Source of the DNA: a bacterium
Lineage (GTDB): Bacteria; Chloroflexota; Dormibacteria; Aeolococcales; Aeolococcaceae
DNA: 46,753 bases
Assembly: GCA_021803465.1 (NCBI GenBank)
Contig: JAJZLL010000009.1
Coordinates: 1-46,753 of the forward strand
Reading direction: 5' to 3'
The translations under genes were made by a program, and so were the position numbers. Below are positions 7,359 through 15,897 of this stretch, one piece after another (the stretch's first letter is position 1; every line of letters starts with the position of its first letter). The notes under the pieces are model-generated. The model did not search any database. It worked only from the letters and a program-made list of their open reading frames with translations, and was not told where the DNA came from.

Positions 7359-8281
7359 CTGACATTGTCTGGACGGATGTTGCCCCCAGGGATGGCGTGC
7401 AGACTTTCCCGCATCCAGTATCGACTGAAGCGAAAATTCGCATGATCCGGGGTCTTCTCGAGGCAGGAGCTCCACGGGTGGAGGCAACCTCTTTCGTGTC
7501 GCCGAAGTGGGTTCCTCAGATGGCGGACGCGGGGGATGTCCTGGCGTCATTGACTGACGGGGAGAAGTCACGCCTCCGTGTACTGGTTCCCAATCTCAGG
7601 GGTGCGGAATTGGCGATTGCTGCTGGTGTGCCCAATGTGCTTGTGACAATTGGCGCCACGGAGACATTCAACCACCGCAATGTCAACAGGCCGATCGCAG
7701 CATCACTCGAGGGATGCCGGGACATTGCGGTACGGGTGCATGATGCGGGCGGCACGTGTGATGTTGCTGTGTCCGTGGCTTTTGGCTGTCCTTTCGAGGG
7801 GCGAGTCGCTGAGACCACAGTCCTTGATCTTGTCGAGAAACTGCATGGGGCGGAAGTCGATGAGATCGGCATAGCCGACACGATAGGGGTTGCAACGCCT
7901 GCTGCTGTAAGCTCGCTGATGGAGGCAGTCCTTGCGGAGCTTGGGGACGACCTCACGAGCCTCCACGTCCATGACACGCGGGGCCTTGGAGTGGCGAATG
8001 TTCTTGCTGGATATGAGGTTGGCGTGCGGAAATATGATGGTTCACTTGGGGGCATTGGCGGCTGTCCTTTCGCACCACGTTCAACGGGCAATGTGTGCAG
8101 TGAGGATGCGCTTCTCGGTCTTGCATCCGTCGGTGCGACGTTCACCAGCGATCTCGATGCATACTGTGCATTGAGTGCAGAGATGTCATCCCTGCTTGGC
8201 ATCGAGTTTCCAGGCAAGGTATATCGTGCAGGACTCTGGAAGAACAGGCCCATTGTCGAGGAGGGTACAGGTGGCGAGTAG
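7355..8281 (+). CDS. Hydroxymethylglutaryl-CoA lyase family protein
   Basis: 308 residues from the ATG coupled to the previous stop. The DRE-TIM/HMGL fold shows in 'VAPRDGVQ' near the N-terminus, 'SFVSPKWVPQMAD', 'SVAFGCPFEG', 'HVHDTRGLG' (metal-binding histidines) and the catalytic-cysteine loop 'GGCPFAPRSTGNV'. The family splits 3-hydroxy-3-methylglutaryl-CoA into acetyl-CoA and acetoacetate, usually in leucine breakdown; some members act on other 3-hydroxyacyl-CoAs. The next gene, an acyl-CoA carboxyltransferase, fits leucine or related branched-chain acyl-CoA catabolism, though the remaining enzymes are not in the window. Confidence 0.9.
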   Translation: MTDIVWTDVAPRDGVQTFPHPVSTEAKIRMIRGLLEAGAPRVEATSFVSPKWVPQMADAGDVLASLTDGEKSRLRVLVPNLRGAELAIAAGVPNVLVTIGATETFNHRNVNRPIAASLEGCRDIAVRVHDAGGTCDVAVSVAFGCPFEGRVAETTVLDLVEKLHGAEVDEIGIADTIGVATPAAVSSLMEAVLAELGDDLTSLHVHDTRGLGVANVLAGYEVGVRKYDGSLGGIGGCPFAPRSTGNVCSEDALLGLASVGATFTSDLDAYCALSAEMSSLLGIEFPGKVYRAGLWKNRPIVEEGTGGE

Positions 8282-9854
8282 CAGTTCCAGGAACGCACAA
8301 CCTGAAGCGCGATCTCTTCGTGCAGCAGCTTCCCATGCACGTCAGGAACGGGCACGCCTCCTTCAGGGAGGACCAGTCCGCTCTCAGGCGAAGCTCAAAG
8401 AGCAGGGCAAGCTTCCCGTTCGTGAAAGGATCAGGCTGCTGTGCGACCCCGATTCGGAATTCATTGAGGATGGGCTCTTCGCAAATGCGGGTGAACCAGA
8501 GCTTCCCGCGGATGGACTTGTGACGGGCATTGGAGTCGTGAACGGACGTCAGGTTGCCGTGATAGCGAGCGATCCAACAGTGAAGGCTGGTTCCTGGGGA
8601 CCGCTCGCAGTGGAGAAGTACATCCGCATGCAGGAGAATGCGGAACGGCTGGAGATTCCGGTTGTCTATCTTGTCGACAGTGCAGGTGCCCGCATTACCG
8701 ACCAGATTCAGATGTTTCCAGGAAGGCGCCATGCGGGCCGGATCTTCCACATGCAGGTGCATCTCAGTGGACAGGTTCCCCAGGTGTGCGTCCTGTTCGG
8801 GCCGAGTGCTGCTGGGGGAGCATATGTGCCGGCATTCTGTGATGTGGTCATCATGATCGCTGGCAAAGCCTCAATGTATCTTGGCTCACCACGCATGGCA
8901 GAGGTGGTGGTAGGGGAGCACGTGACCCTTGAGGAAATGGGCGGCGCGCTCATGCACTGCTCTGTGAGCGGGTGCGGTGACATTCTCGCGGAGAGTGAGG
9001 AGGAAGGCATTTCTGCTTGCCGCACATACCTTGGTGCCATGCCGTCCTCCTGGAGGGAGACACCACCGACCCAGCCTGTGGTTCCACCACTGAAGGATCC
9101 CAGCGAGATTGCTGACATCGTTCCCAGCGAACGGGCCCGTGGCTACGATGTCCATGACCTCATTGCCACCGTTATTGATGGGGGAAGCTTTCTTGAAATC
9201 AAGGAGCTCTTCGCCAAGGAAGTGGTGACTGGACTTGCACGCATCGAGGGACAGACTGTTGGCATCGTCGCCTCGCAGCCAAACCACAAGGGTGGAGTCC
9301 TGTTTGTTGATTCAGCAGACAAGGTGGCGAGGTTCGTCACATGCTGTGATGCCTTCAATGTGCCACTCCTCTTTCTTGCGGATGTTCCAGGATTCATGAT
9401 TGGAACCGTCGTCGAGAGGCAGGGCATCATCAGGCATGGTGCGAAGATGATTGCAGCGCTTTCAAGTGCAACCGTTCCAAAGATTTCCGTCATTGTCCGG
9501 AAGGCGTATGGTGCGGGCCTGTATGCCATGTGCGGACCCGCATTCGATCCTGACTGCACGCTCGCCCTCCCGGGTGCGGAAATTGCAGTGATGGGTCCTG
9601 AAGCAGCTGTGAACGCCGTGTATTTCAACAAGATCCAGGAGCGTCCCCTGCCGGAGCGCGAGGCGTATGTTGCAGGACTTCAGGAAGAGTACCGGAAAGA
9701 CATCGATGTTGAGAAGCTTGCGTCTCTGCTCATAATCGATGACATCGTTGAGCCTGCGAATCTCCGCATGGAACTTGCACGGAGATTTGCGACATATGCA
9801 CGGCGTCAGAGGCCAGGTGCACAGTGGAGACATCATGCAGTATTCCCTGTCTAG
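8271..9854 (+). CDS. Acyl-CoA carboxylase, carboxyltransferase (beta) subunit
   Basis: 527 residues from a GTG start with GGAGG upstream; the start lies inside the end of the lyase gene. Both halves of the crotonase-like carboxyltransferase domain are present: 'GPSAAGGAYVPAFCD' in the first and 'ADVPGFMIGTVVERQGIIRHGAK' region in the second, followed by 'RKAYGAGLYAMCGPAF'. It moves carboxyl groups from carboxybiotin to an acyl-CoA. Residues mix features of propionyl-CoA and methylcrotonyl-CoA carboxylases, so I leave the substrate open. The adjacent HMG-CoA lyase favours methylcrotonyl-CoA, as inference. No biotin carboxylase or biotin carrier gene is in the window; it must be supplied elsewhere. 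Confidence 0.9.
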   Translation: MASSSSRNAQPEARSLRAAASHARQERARLLQGGPVRSQAKLKEQGKLPVRERIRLLCDPDSEFIEDGLFANAGEPELPADGLVTGIGVVNGRQVAVIASDPTVKAGSWGPLAVEKYIRMQENAERLEIPVVYLVDSAGARITDQIQMFPGRRHAGRIFHMQVHLSGQVPQVCVLFGPSAAGGAYVPAFCDVVIMIAGKASMYLGSPRMAEVVVGEHVTLEEMGGALMHCSVSGCGDILAESEEEGISACRTYLGAMPSSWRETPPTQPVVPPLKDPSEIADIVPSERARGYDVHDLIATVIDGGSFLEIKELFAKEVVTGLARIEGQTVGIVASQPNHKGGVLFVDSADKVARFVTCCDAFNVPLLFLADVPGFMIGTVVERQGIIRHGAKMIAALSSATVPKISVIVRKAYGAGLYAMCGPAFDPDCTLALPGAEIAVMGPEAAVNAVYFNKIQERPLPEREAYVAGLQEEYRKDIDVEKLASLLIIDDIVEPANLRMELARRFATYARRQRPGAQWRHHAVFPV

Positions 9855-9887
9855 ATTGACAGCGCGCGCAGTGTTGGAGGTGCTTTC

Positions 9888-11057
9888 ATGCGGGTTGTAG
9901 CTTCCGAGTCAGTCACGAATGGACATCCTGACAAGATTGCGGACCAGATCAGTGATGCAGTCCTCGATGCAGTACTCGAACAGGATCCCAATGGCCGTGT
10001 TGCCTGTGAATGCGCAATAACCCGGGGGACTGTATTCGTCTTCGGTGAGATTACGACAGACGCCTATGTCGATGTGCCCCATCTTGTGCGGGAAGTCATT
10101 CATGAGATCGGGTACACGGACTCGTCCTACGGCTTCGACTCCAGCAGCTGCGGCGTGCTGGTGTCAATTGATGATCAGTCGCCAGACATCGCAGCCGGAG
10201 TCAATCCAGGCGGGGCAGGTGACCAGGGGATGATGTACGGCTTTGCCTGCAATGAAACTCCACAGCTCATGCCGCTGCCGATCCAGCTTGCACACGAGCT
10301 TGCGCGCACCCTCACTGAGCGGCGGAAGGATGGCACGCTATCATGGGCGAGACCTGACGGCAAGACGCAGGTGACTGTCACCTATGACCGTATTGGACAT
10401 CCTGTGCACATCGAGAACGTGCTTGTGAGCTCGCAGCACAATCCCTCTGCAACGCATGCGCAGATCTTTGAGGACATCCAGAGATCTGTTGTCGATGTGG
10501 TTATTCCAGAGGGACTCATCGACGATATGACACAAAGGCTTGTCAATCCGACAGGACGCTTTGTCGTTGGTGGACCGGTGGGGGATTCAGGACTCACCGG
10601 AAGGAAGATCATCGTGGACACCTACGGCGGCTACGCCCGGCATGGTGGTGGCGCATTCAGTGGCAAGGACCCCACAAAGGTAGACAGGAGTGCTTCATAC
10701 GCTGCGCGCTGGGTGGCCAAGAACATCGTTGCTGCAGGTCTGGCAAGCCACTGCGAAGTCATGCTCGCCTATGCGATAGGCATGGAGAAGCCGCTTGCCT
10801 TCACTGTGGACACATTTGGCACGGAACAGGTGGCACCCGAGAGAATAGTGGCACTGGTCGAGGAGCATTGCGACCTTACGCCACGTGGCATCATCGACGC
10901 ACTGCAGCTACGCCGTCCCATGTACCGGCAAGTTGCAGCGTTCGGGCATTTCGGCAGGACTGACTGCAATGTCCCATGGGAGCGGCTCACACTTGCTGAC
11001 GCTTTCGCCCGTGCTGTGGGAAGTACGGCAACTGTCGGCTCGCAGGACATGCACTGA
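9888..11057 (+). CDS. metK: S-adenosylmethionine synthetase
   Basis: 389 residues, normal for bacterial MetK. It begins with '[20 protein letters not shown]' (ATP-binding His and Asp), and '[10 protein letters not shown]' and '[16 protein letters not shown]' are the other signature segments. It makes S-adenosylmethionine from methionine and ATP in the cytoplasm. TTGGAGG precedes the ATG by 7 bases. The gap to the carboxyltransferase gene is only 33 bases and leaves no room for a SAM riboswitch. The transsulfuration genes at 30-33 kb draw on the same sulfur amino acid pool. Confidence 0.97.
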   Translation: MRVVASESVTNGHPDKIADQISDAVLDAVLEQDPNGRVACECAITRGTVFVFGEITTDAYVDVPHLVREVIHEIGYTDSSYGFDSSSCGVLVSIDDQSPDIAAGVNPGGAGDQGMMYGFACNETPQLMPLPIQLAHELARTLTERRKDGTLSWARPDGKTQVTVTYDRIGHPVHIENVLVSSQHNPSATHAQIFEDIQRSVVDVVIPEGLIDDMTQRLVNPTGRFVVGGPVGDSGLTGRKIIVDTYGGYARHGGGAFSGKDPTKVDRSASYAARWVAKNIVAAGLASHCEVMLAYAIGMEKPLAFTVDTFGTEQVAPERIVALVEEHCDLTPRGIIDALQLRRPMYRQVAAFGHFGRTDCNVPWERLTLADAFARAVGSTATVGSQDMH

Positions 11058-11071
11058 CAGGGGAATGTTCA

Positions 11072-12199
11072 ATGGGTTACCACATTGTCATCTTGGCAGG
11101 GGGAAGCGGCACGAGACTCTGGCCACTCAGCAGAAAACGCATTCCGAAGCATCTGCTTCCCATCCACCCAGCAGGGATCACCCTGCTTTCCTCCACTGTG
11201 ATGCGGGTGCGTCCTCTGGGTGCGGAGATTGCTGTAATTACGGCAGCCTCCCAGGTGGAAGCATGCAGGGAGGCACTCCGTGAGGATGGAGTTGATGCGC
11301 AGGGCATCCGCTTCATAGTGGAGCCAGACGCGAGGGGCACTGGTCCAGCACTTGGACTTGCGATGGCGCATATTGCACGAGATGATCCAGAGGCCATCGT
11401 CTCCTCAGTACATGCGGATCACTACATCGATGACGATGATGCGTACTGCGATGCAGTCGTCAATGCTGCCCGTGTGGCGCAGCAGGGGGGACTTGCGACA
11501 GTGGGAGTCGTTCCAACGGGACCAGCAACCGGATTTGGATACATTTCCTGCGGGAAAGAAGTGTCGCTACCAGATATGCCGGAGCACAGTATGCTCCCTT
11601 TGCGGAAGGGTCTTGCAGTGTTCCAGGCAGAGCACTTCATCGAGAAGCCGTCACACGAAGCGGCCGCTGCACTTCTCGCATCGGGACATGTGCTGTGGAA
11701 CACGGGGCTTTTCGCCTGGAAGCTGTCAACCTTCCAGAAGGCACTCTTTGATGCTGATGAACGCATTGCAGGGACAGTTGCCGATGTTGCTGCACTGCAG
11801 CGGGAAGGCAGGGATGAGGAGGCGAGAGAGGCATACCAGAAGCTCGTCCCGGTTGCCGTGGATCCGCTCATCATGGAACGGGCAACGAACCTTTCTGTTG
11901 TGGAGGCAGCATTTCACTGGTCCGACATGGGGTCCTGGTCAGATCTTCGCAGCATCTGGGAGCAGGTGGGGAGATCTGATGCTGCAGGAAACATCATCAC
12001 GGGTGATGGACTTGTCCACGATGCGACAGGATGCTTCGTCCATGCGAGCGGAGGACGGTTTGTGGCAGTCATCGGTGCGGACGATGTCGTTGTCATCGAC
12101 ATGGAGGATGCTGTTCTCGTCCTCTCCTCCGAGCACGCACAGAAGGTGAAGCACATTGTCGAGCGGCTCCAGCAGGACAGGAGGGAGGAACTTCTCTAG
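11072..12199 (+). CDS. manC: Mannose-1-phosphate guanylyltransferase
   Basis: 375 residues. The nucleotidyltransferase signature 'LAGGSGTRLWPLSRKRIPK' is at the N-terminus, with 'VHADHYI' (metal-binding Asp) and 'FIEKPS' further on. 'WNTGLFAW' and 'SDMGSWSDL' are typical of ManC. It makes GDP-mannose from mannose-1-phosphate and GTP. Many ManC proteins carry a C-terminal cupin phosphomannose isomerase domain; this one stops after the transferase core, and a separate cupin gene lies two genes downstream. GGGGA is 8 bases before the ATG. The gap to metK is 14 bases. Confidence 0.93.
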   Translation: MGYHIVILAGGSGTRLWPLSRKRIPKHLLPIHPAGITLLSSTVMRVRPLGAEIAVITAASQVEACREALREDGVDAQGIRFIVEPDARGTGPALGLAMAHIARDDPEAIVSSVHADHYIDDDDAYCDAVVNAARVAQQGGLATVGVVPTGPATGFGYISCGKEVSLPDMPEHSMLPLRKGLAVFQAEHFIEKPSHEAAAALLASGHVLWNTGLFAWKLSTFQKALFDADERIAGTVADVAALQREGRDEEAREAYQKLVPVAVDPLIMERATNLSVVEAAFHWSDMGSWSDLRSIWEQVGRSDAAGNIITGDGLVHDATGCFVHASGGRFVAVIGADDVVVIDMEDAVLVLSSEHAQKVKHIVERLQQDRREELL

Positions 12200-12231
12200 T
12201 TCCCTTTCCCGCAACCTGCAGTGCGTTTGGG

Positions 12232-12237
12232 TACAAT
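12232..12237 (+). promoter_or_regulatory. -10 element for a leaderless phosphohexomutase mRNA
   Basis: TACAAT ends 7 bases before the ATG at 12245, so transcription should begin at or one base before that codon. There is no Shine-Dalgarno sequence in front of it. The upstream in-frame ATG (12236) overlaps the -10 itself and would not be in such a transcript. A clear -35 is not seen. Confidence 0.5.
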
Positions 12238-12244
12238 GGCAACC

Positions 12245-13708
12245 ATGAATACGCCCCAAACAATCAAATTTGGCACTGACGGATGGCGCGCTGTCATTGC
12301 TGATGACTTCACCTATGAAGCAGTCCGCGCTGTAGCTCAGGGCATAGCAGCCTATGTTGCAGGGGATTCTCGTCCAGTCGTTGTTGGTCATGATGCGAGG
12401 TTCTCTGCAGAACTGTTTGCGCAGGAAGTGTGCCGTGTGCTTGCAGCGAACGGCATCCATGTCATTCTCTGCGATGCTGTGGCTCCAACACCTGTCATCA
12501 CTTGGACTGTGGTGGACCGCAAGGCAGTCGGAGGCGTTGTTGTAACGGCAAGCCACAATCCAGCAGAGTTCAACGGTATCAAGTACAAGCCGGATTACGG
12601 TGGCTCAGCCTCACAGGAAGTGGTCGATGCCATCGAGGTTGAAGTTGAGAGGGCACAGCGCGAGGGCATCAAAACGATGACGTTCGCGGAGGCTGTGGAG
12701 AAGGGGCTCGTGGAGAAGTATGATCCCTATCCTGCCTATGAAGCCCAGGTTGCGCGGAGGGTGGATCTTGCAGCGCTGAGAAGTGCGGGACTGCGCGTGC
12801 TGCACGATCCAATGTTTGGGGCAGGCTGCGGGTATCTCACCCGGCTGCTGTCGGGAGGCTCCACCACAGTGCATGAGGTGCATGGAGAGCGGAATCCAGG
12901 TTTTGCTGGACTTCATCCCGAGCCTATCGCCCAGTATCTTCCTGAGACCATGGCAACCATGCGAAAGGGCGGGTACGATCTCGCCATAGCCAATGATGGT
13001 GATGCGGACCGAATCGGCGTCGTCGATGAGACGGGCCGCTTTCTCAATCAGCTGCAGATGGCTGCGCTCTACACCATGTACCTGCTCGAGCAGAGGAAGG
13101 AGATGGGCCCGGTTGTCCGTTCACTTACCTCGACCTCGATGCTGGATGAGCTTGGGAAGCAGTTCAACGTCCCAGTCATCGAGACGAAAGTCGGATTCAA
13201 GTTCATTGGTCCCGAGATGATCCAGCAGGATGCCATCATCGGGTGCGAGGAATCGGGAGGCTTCGCTTTCCGCGGGCATATACCCGAGCGGGATGGTATT
13301 CTTGCAGCTCTTTACACGATGGACATGATCCTGAAGTACGGAAAGCCGCTGTCCGCGATTCTTGCCCTGCTTGAAGAGAGGGTTGGACCGCATGCCTATA
13401 CCAGGCGTGATGTCCGGTTTCCCCGTGACGGCTATGAGGCGCAGAAGTCCCGCGTGTACAGTCTCCTTCGGGAGCAGCCTCCGACTGAGGTGGGAGGCAC
13501 CGGGATCACCTCGACACGTACTGACGATGGTGCGAAACTCTATCTGGCGGATGGATCATGGGTACTCGTACGCATGAGCGGCACTGAGCCACTCATGCGC
13601 ATCTACAGTGAGGCGCCAACCCTTGGACGTGCCCAGGAACTCGTGGACCAGCTCGCCTCATGGGTCGAGTCACGTGGCATAGCGCTTCCCGCAATGGCAG
13701 AGGCATAG
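12245..13708 (+). CDS. Phosphoglucomutase/phosphomannomutase
   Basis: 487 residues, alpha-D-phosphohexomutase family with all four domains. The phosphoserine loop is 'TASHNP' (Ser103), the metal loop 'DGDADR' (251-256), the sugar loop 'GCEESGG' and the phosphate-binding tail 'RMSGTEPLMRIYSEA'. It interconverts hexose-6- and hexose-1-phosphates. Its place between manC and a mannose-phosphate isomerase-like cupin suggests it supplies mannose-1-phosphate, but the sugar loop alone does not exclude glucose. Start chosen from the leaderless promoter arrangement; two earlier in-frame starts exist. Confidence 0.93.
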   Translation: MNTPQTIKFGTDGWRAVIADDFTYEAVRAVAQGIAAYVAGDSRPVVVGHDARFSAELFAQEVCRVLAANGIHVILCDAVAPTPVITWTVVDRKAVGGVVVTASHNPAEFNGIKYKPDYGGSASQEVVDAIEVEVERAQREGIKTMTFAEAVEKGLVEKYDPYPAYEAQVARRVDLAALRSAGLRVLHDPMFGAGCGYLTRLLSGGSTTVHEVHGERNPGFAGLHPEPIAQYLPETMATMRKGGYDLAIANDGDADRIGVVDETGRFLNQLQMAALYTMYLLEQRKEMGPVVRSLTSTSMLDELGKQFNVPVIETKVGFKFIGPEMIQQDAIIGCEESGGFAFRGHIPERDGILAALYTMDMILKYGKPLSAILALLEERVGPHAYTRRDVRFPRDGYEAQKSRVYSLLREQPPTEVGGTGITSTRTDDGAKLYLADGSWVLVRMSGTEPLMRIYSEAPTLGRAQELVDQLASWVESRGIALPAMAEA

Positions 13709-13727
13709 CAACAAGGAGACGACAGCA

Positions 13728-14129
13728 ATGGCTCAGGATTCCGTGCTTCCCGAGGAGATGCATGCTGCTGGTTTCGGTCGTGTGGAGAAACCATGGGGAT
13801 TTGAGCTCCGATGGATGGTTACTGACCGCTATGCAGGGAAGCTGCTGCACATCAATGCCGGAGAAGCGCTTTCCCTCCAGTATCACAATGTGAAGGACGA
13901 GGCCATCTACGTTCTGAGTGGCAGACTCAAGCTGGTGCTTGAGAACGCTGAAGGGGAGATCGAGGAGTGGCAATGCACTCCAGGAATGAGCTGCCATGTG
14001 AAACCAGGTCGAAAGCACAGGTTCGTCGGCATTGAGGACACAGAACTGTTTGAGGTATCCTCACCGGAACTCGATGATGTCGTGCGGCTCGAAGACCGGT
14101 ACGGCCGGGAAGGCACGTCCGCTCCGTAG
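13728..14129 (+). CDS. Cupin protein, mannose-6-phosphate isomerase type II-like
   Basis: 133 residues. The opening 'VEKPWGFELRW' and the cupin motifs 'LHINAGEALSLQYHNVKDE' and 'PGMSCHVKPGRKHRF' resemble the C-terminal isomerase domain of bifunctional ManC proteins. The metal-binding His and Glu residues of the cupin are in place. As manC and the mutase are next door, the likely job is fructose-6-phosphate/mannose-6-phosphate interconversion, completing GDP-mannose synthesis from central metabolism; a sugar-binding role without catalysis is possible. AAGGAG precedes the ATG at about 9 bases. Confidence 0.8.
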   Translation: MAQDSVLPEEMHAAGFGRVEKPWGFELRWMVTDRYAGKLLHINAGEALSLQYHNVKDEAIYVLSGRLKLVLENAEGEIEEWQCTPGMSCHVKPGRKHRFVGIEDTELFEVSSPELDDVVRLEDRYGREGTSAP

Positions 14130-14189
14130 GGTAGCGAAATATCGCGTAACCGAAAAGTTACCCACATATCCACATGTCTTGTGGATAAC
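14130..14189. other. AT-rich convergent junction with three DnaA-box-like sites and hairpins
   Basis: TTACCCACA (14158-14166) and ATATCCACA (14166-14174) each differ by one base from the DnaA box TTATCCACA. TGTGGATAA (14180-14188) is a perfect box in reverse. The last two form an 8-base-pair hairpin, TATCCACA / TGTGGATA, with a 5-base loop. Upstream lie GCGA-AATA-TCGC and GTAAC-CGAAAA-GTTAC inverted repeats. It may serve DnaA binding, termination between the convergent cupin and GGDEF genes, or both. Confidence 0.5.
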
Positions 14190-14966
14190 TCAGGCTCTCT
14201 TTGCAGGTGAATCGTCCTGAGTCGTTCCTCTCAGCTGGCGCCGCTTGCGGTACAGGTCAGCATCTGCGCGTGCAAGGAGAGTCTCGAGCGAGTCATTCCG
14301 CTGGGCGACAGCAAGACCGAAGCTCACGGAGTTGCCACCAGTGTGCTCCTGGATATGCTCCTGAATCGACTTGAGACGTTTCCGTGCATCAGCGAGTGTC
14401 GCTTCCGTGAGAGCGCAGACGAACTCGTCACCACCATATCTGAAAATGATGTCGTAGGAGCGAAGGTGTGTGGACGCGGACTGGACGACTGTCTGGAGCA
14501 GTGCATCTCCAGCAGAGTGTCCTATGGTGTCATTGACAGTCTTGAGGCCATCAACATCGATGAAGACAACAACAACTCCCCGTCCACCATTGCGCTGGAA
14601 CCGCTTGAGCTCGCGCTGGAGGGCAGCGAGCCCTGCACCACGTCGAAGTGACTGGGTGAGTTCATCAATGGTTGCTTCTGCTGTTAGCAGCTGGTTCCTC
14701 AGCACTAGTGCCCGAACCGCTTCGACAGCATGCTCAAGGGCTGATCTGTCAAACAGTGCCAGCACGGACTCGTCAACATGGAGCGATGCCGCCAGTACGC
14801 CACGAAGCTCAAAGTCTGTCCTGTGCTCATGCCCCTTCGTCAGCGCATGAAGTGCCCAGCCGACCACCTCGGTTGAGGGAACGGCCTGATCTTCATCAGA
14901 ATCGGGTGCAGGGGAGATGTGGTTTGTGGATGGGAGTAGGGGTGAAGAGTTCTGGGACGTCGGCAT
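14190..14966 (-). CDS. Diguanylate cyclase, GGDEF domain protein
   Basis: 258 residues from the ATG preceded by AAGGAAGG. Residues 1-30 are low-complexity Ser/Pro. Residues 33-100 are helical without a sensor domain I recognise. The catalytic domain spans about 100-250: 'FIDVDGLKTVNDTIGHSAGD' holds metal and base contacts, and 'RYGGDEF' (GGDEF at 178-182) is intact. An inhibitory I-site (R169-S-Y-D172) sits exactly five residues before it, so product inhibition by cyclic di-GMP is expected. The 'RRGAGL' start of the domain is of the type common in Actinobacteria and Chloroflexota. No membrane segments, hence probably cytoplasmic. Confidence 0.9.
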   Translation of the reverse strand: MPTSQNSSPLLPSTNHISPAPDSDEDQAVPSTEVVGWALHALTKGHEHRTDFELRGVLAASLHVDESVLALFDRSALEHAVEAVRALVLRNQLLTAEATIDELTQSLRRGAGLAALQRELKRFQRNGGRGVVVVFIDVDGLKTVNDTIGHSAGDALLQTVVQSASTHLRSYDIIFRYGGDEFVCALTEATLADARKRLKSIQEHIQEHTGGNSVSFGLAVAQRNDSLETLLARADADLYRKRRQLRGTTQDDSPAKRA

Positions 14967-15099
14967 CAGTGTTCCCTTCCTTCTCGTGTCGGCTCGTACG
15001 TGTTTCATTATTGCATGACCATGTGCGTGAACGGCCAGTTCTGGCCATGTTGGTGCTGAGTTCCACACGCGTGAGCTTCCCTCGAGTACTGAGGTGAAG

Positions 15100-15108
15100 T
15101 GCTAGTAT
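15100..15108 (+). promoter_or_regulatory. Extended -10 promoter element
   Basis: TGCTAGTAT contains TGn directly before TAGTAT. It would start transcription near 15115, giving a leader of about 27 bases with AGGAGG ahead of the ATG at 15142. No convincing -35 is seen, as usual for extended -10 promoters. Confidence 0.45.
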
Positions 15109-15141
15109 GAGCGAAGCGAGAGGAAGGTAGGAGGGTGACAC

Positions 15142-15858
15142 ATGGTTGTCTTTGCAGTCTTCGCGAGTATTGTCTCACTTGCGTTCTCAATGGTTGTTGC
15201 AAACAAGTTCAGCAGGAGCAGAAGGCCTGAATTTCTGGCATGGTGCATCGGGCTATTGTTCTTCGCGCTTGCTGCTGCATTCCAGTCTGTGGGAGAGATA
15301 CAGGGTTTCTCGGTTCCTGTGTTCAGGGGGTTCTACCTCTTCGGCGGAGCGTTCGGCGTCATCTACCTGGCTCTGGGAACCGTATTTCTACTCATGCCGA
15401 AAACGGCAGCACGCATTGTTTCTGGAGTCGTGGTTCTTGCATCAGTTCCAGTACTCATTGACGCCCTCACAGTGAAGGTGGATGCTGGACTGCTCGATAC
15501 GGCCAAAGGCATCATGGGGAATGCGATCAGTCATGGGAGCCTGCTGTTTGTCGCAGTGGTCCTTTTCAACATCGTTGGAACACTCATTCTTGTGGGAGGG
15601 TCAGCCTGGTCAGCGTTCAAGCTCATCCGCACACACGCCCGTATCGATCTTCTGGTCTGCCATGTGCTGCTCACGATTGGTGCGAGCATCATTGGTGCAG
15701 GATTCAGTGTGGCGAAAACAGCTGGGCTCAATTCTGTAGATGAACTTGGCCTGTACGAACTCGTGGGAATCATCATCATGTTTGCCGGGTTTCTTGCCCT
15801 TGGACGGGTGGGAGTGACATCCCGGGCCACCACACCATCACCAGCAGGAACGCGGTAG
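15142..15858 (+). CDS. Multi-span membrane protein, unknown function
   Basis: 238 residues with about seven hydrophobic segments, starting directly with 'MVVFAVFASIVSLAFSMVVA'. A basic loop 'NKFSRSRRPE' follows the first segment. The seven-span pattern and short loops recall sensor-like membrane domains, but no known motif is seen. GGAGGG is 9 bases before the ATG. It is divergent from the diguanylate cyclase gene, with 175 bases between them, the largest gap in the window. A functional link with cyclic di-GMP is only a guess from position. Confidence 0.75.
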   Translation: MVVFAVFASIVSLAFSMVVANKFSRSRRPEFLAWCIGLLFFALAAAFQSVGEIQGFSVPVFRGFYLFGGAFGVIYLALGTVFLLMPKTAARIVSGVVVLASVPVLIDALTVKVDAGLLDTAKGIMGNAISHGSLLFVAVVLFNIVGTLILVGGSAWSAFKLIRTHARIDLLVCHVLLTIGASIIGAGFSVAKTAGLNSVDELGLYELVGIIIMFAGFLALGRVGVTSRATTPSPAGTR

Positions 15859-15897
15859 AACGACCCCCAGCTGCGTCACCATTGAAGGAGAACGTGC

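Noticed and set aside
9855..9887. SAM riboswitch upstream of metK
   Set aside because: The gap to the preceding gene is 33 bases, too short for any known SAM riboswitch, and the bases are mainly a ribosome site.
14130..14189. Chromosome replication origin (oriC)
   Set aside because: There are only three DnaA-like boxes, no AT-rich unwinding region of usual size, and none of the genes that normally flank an origin.
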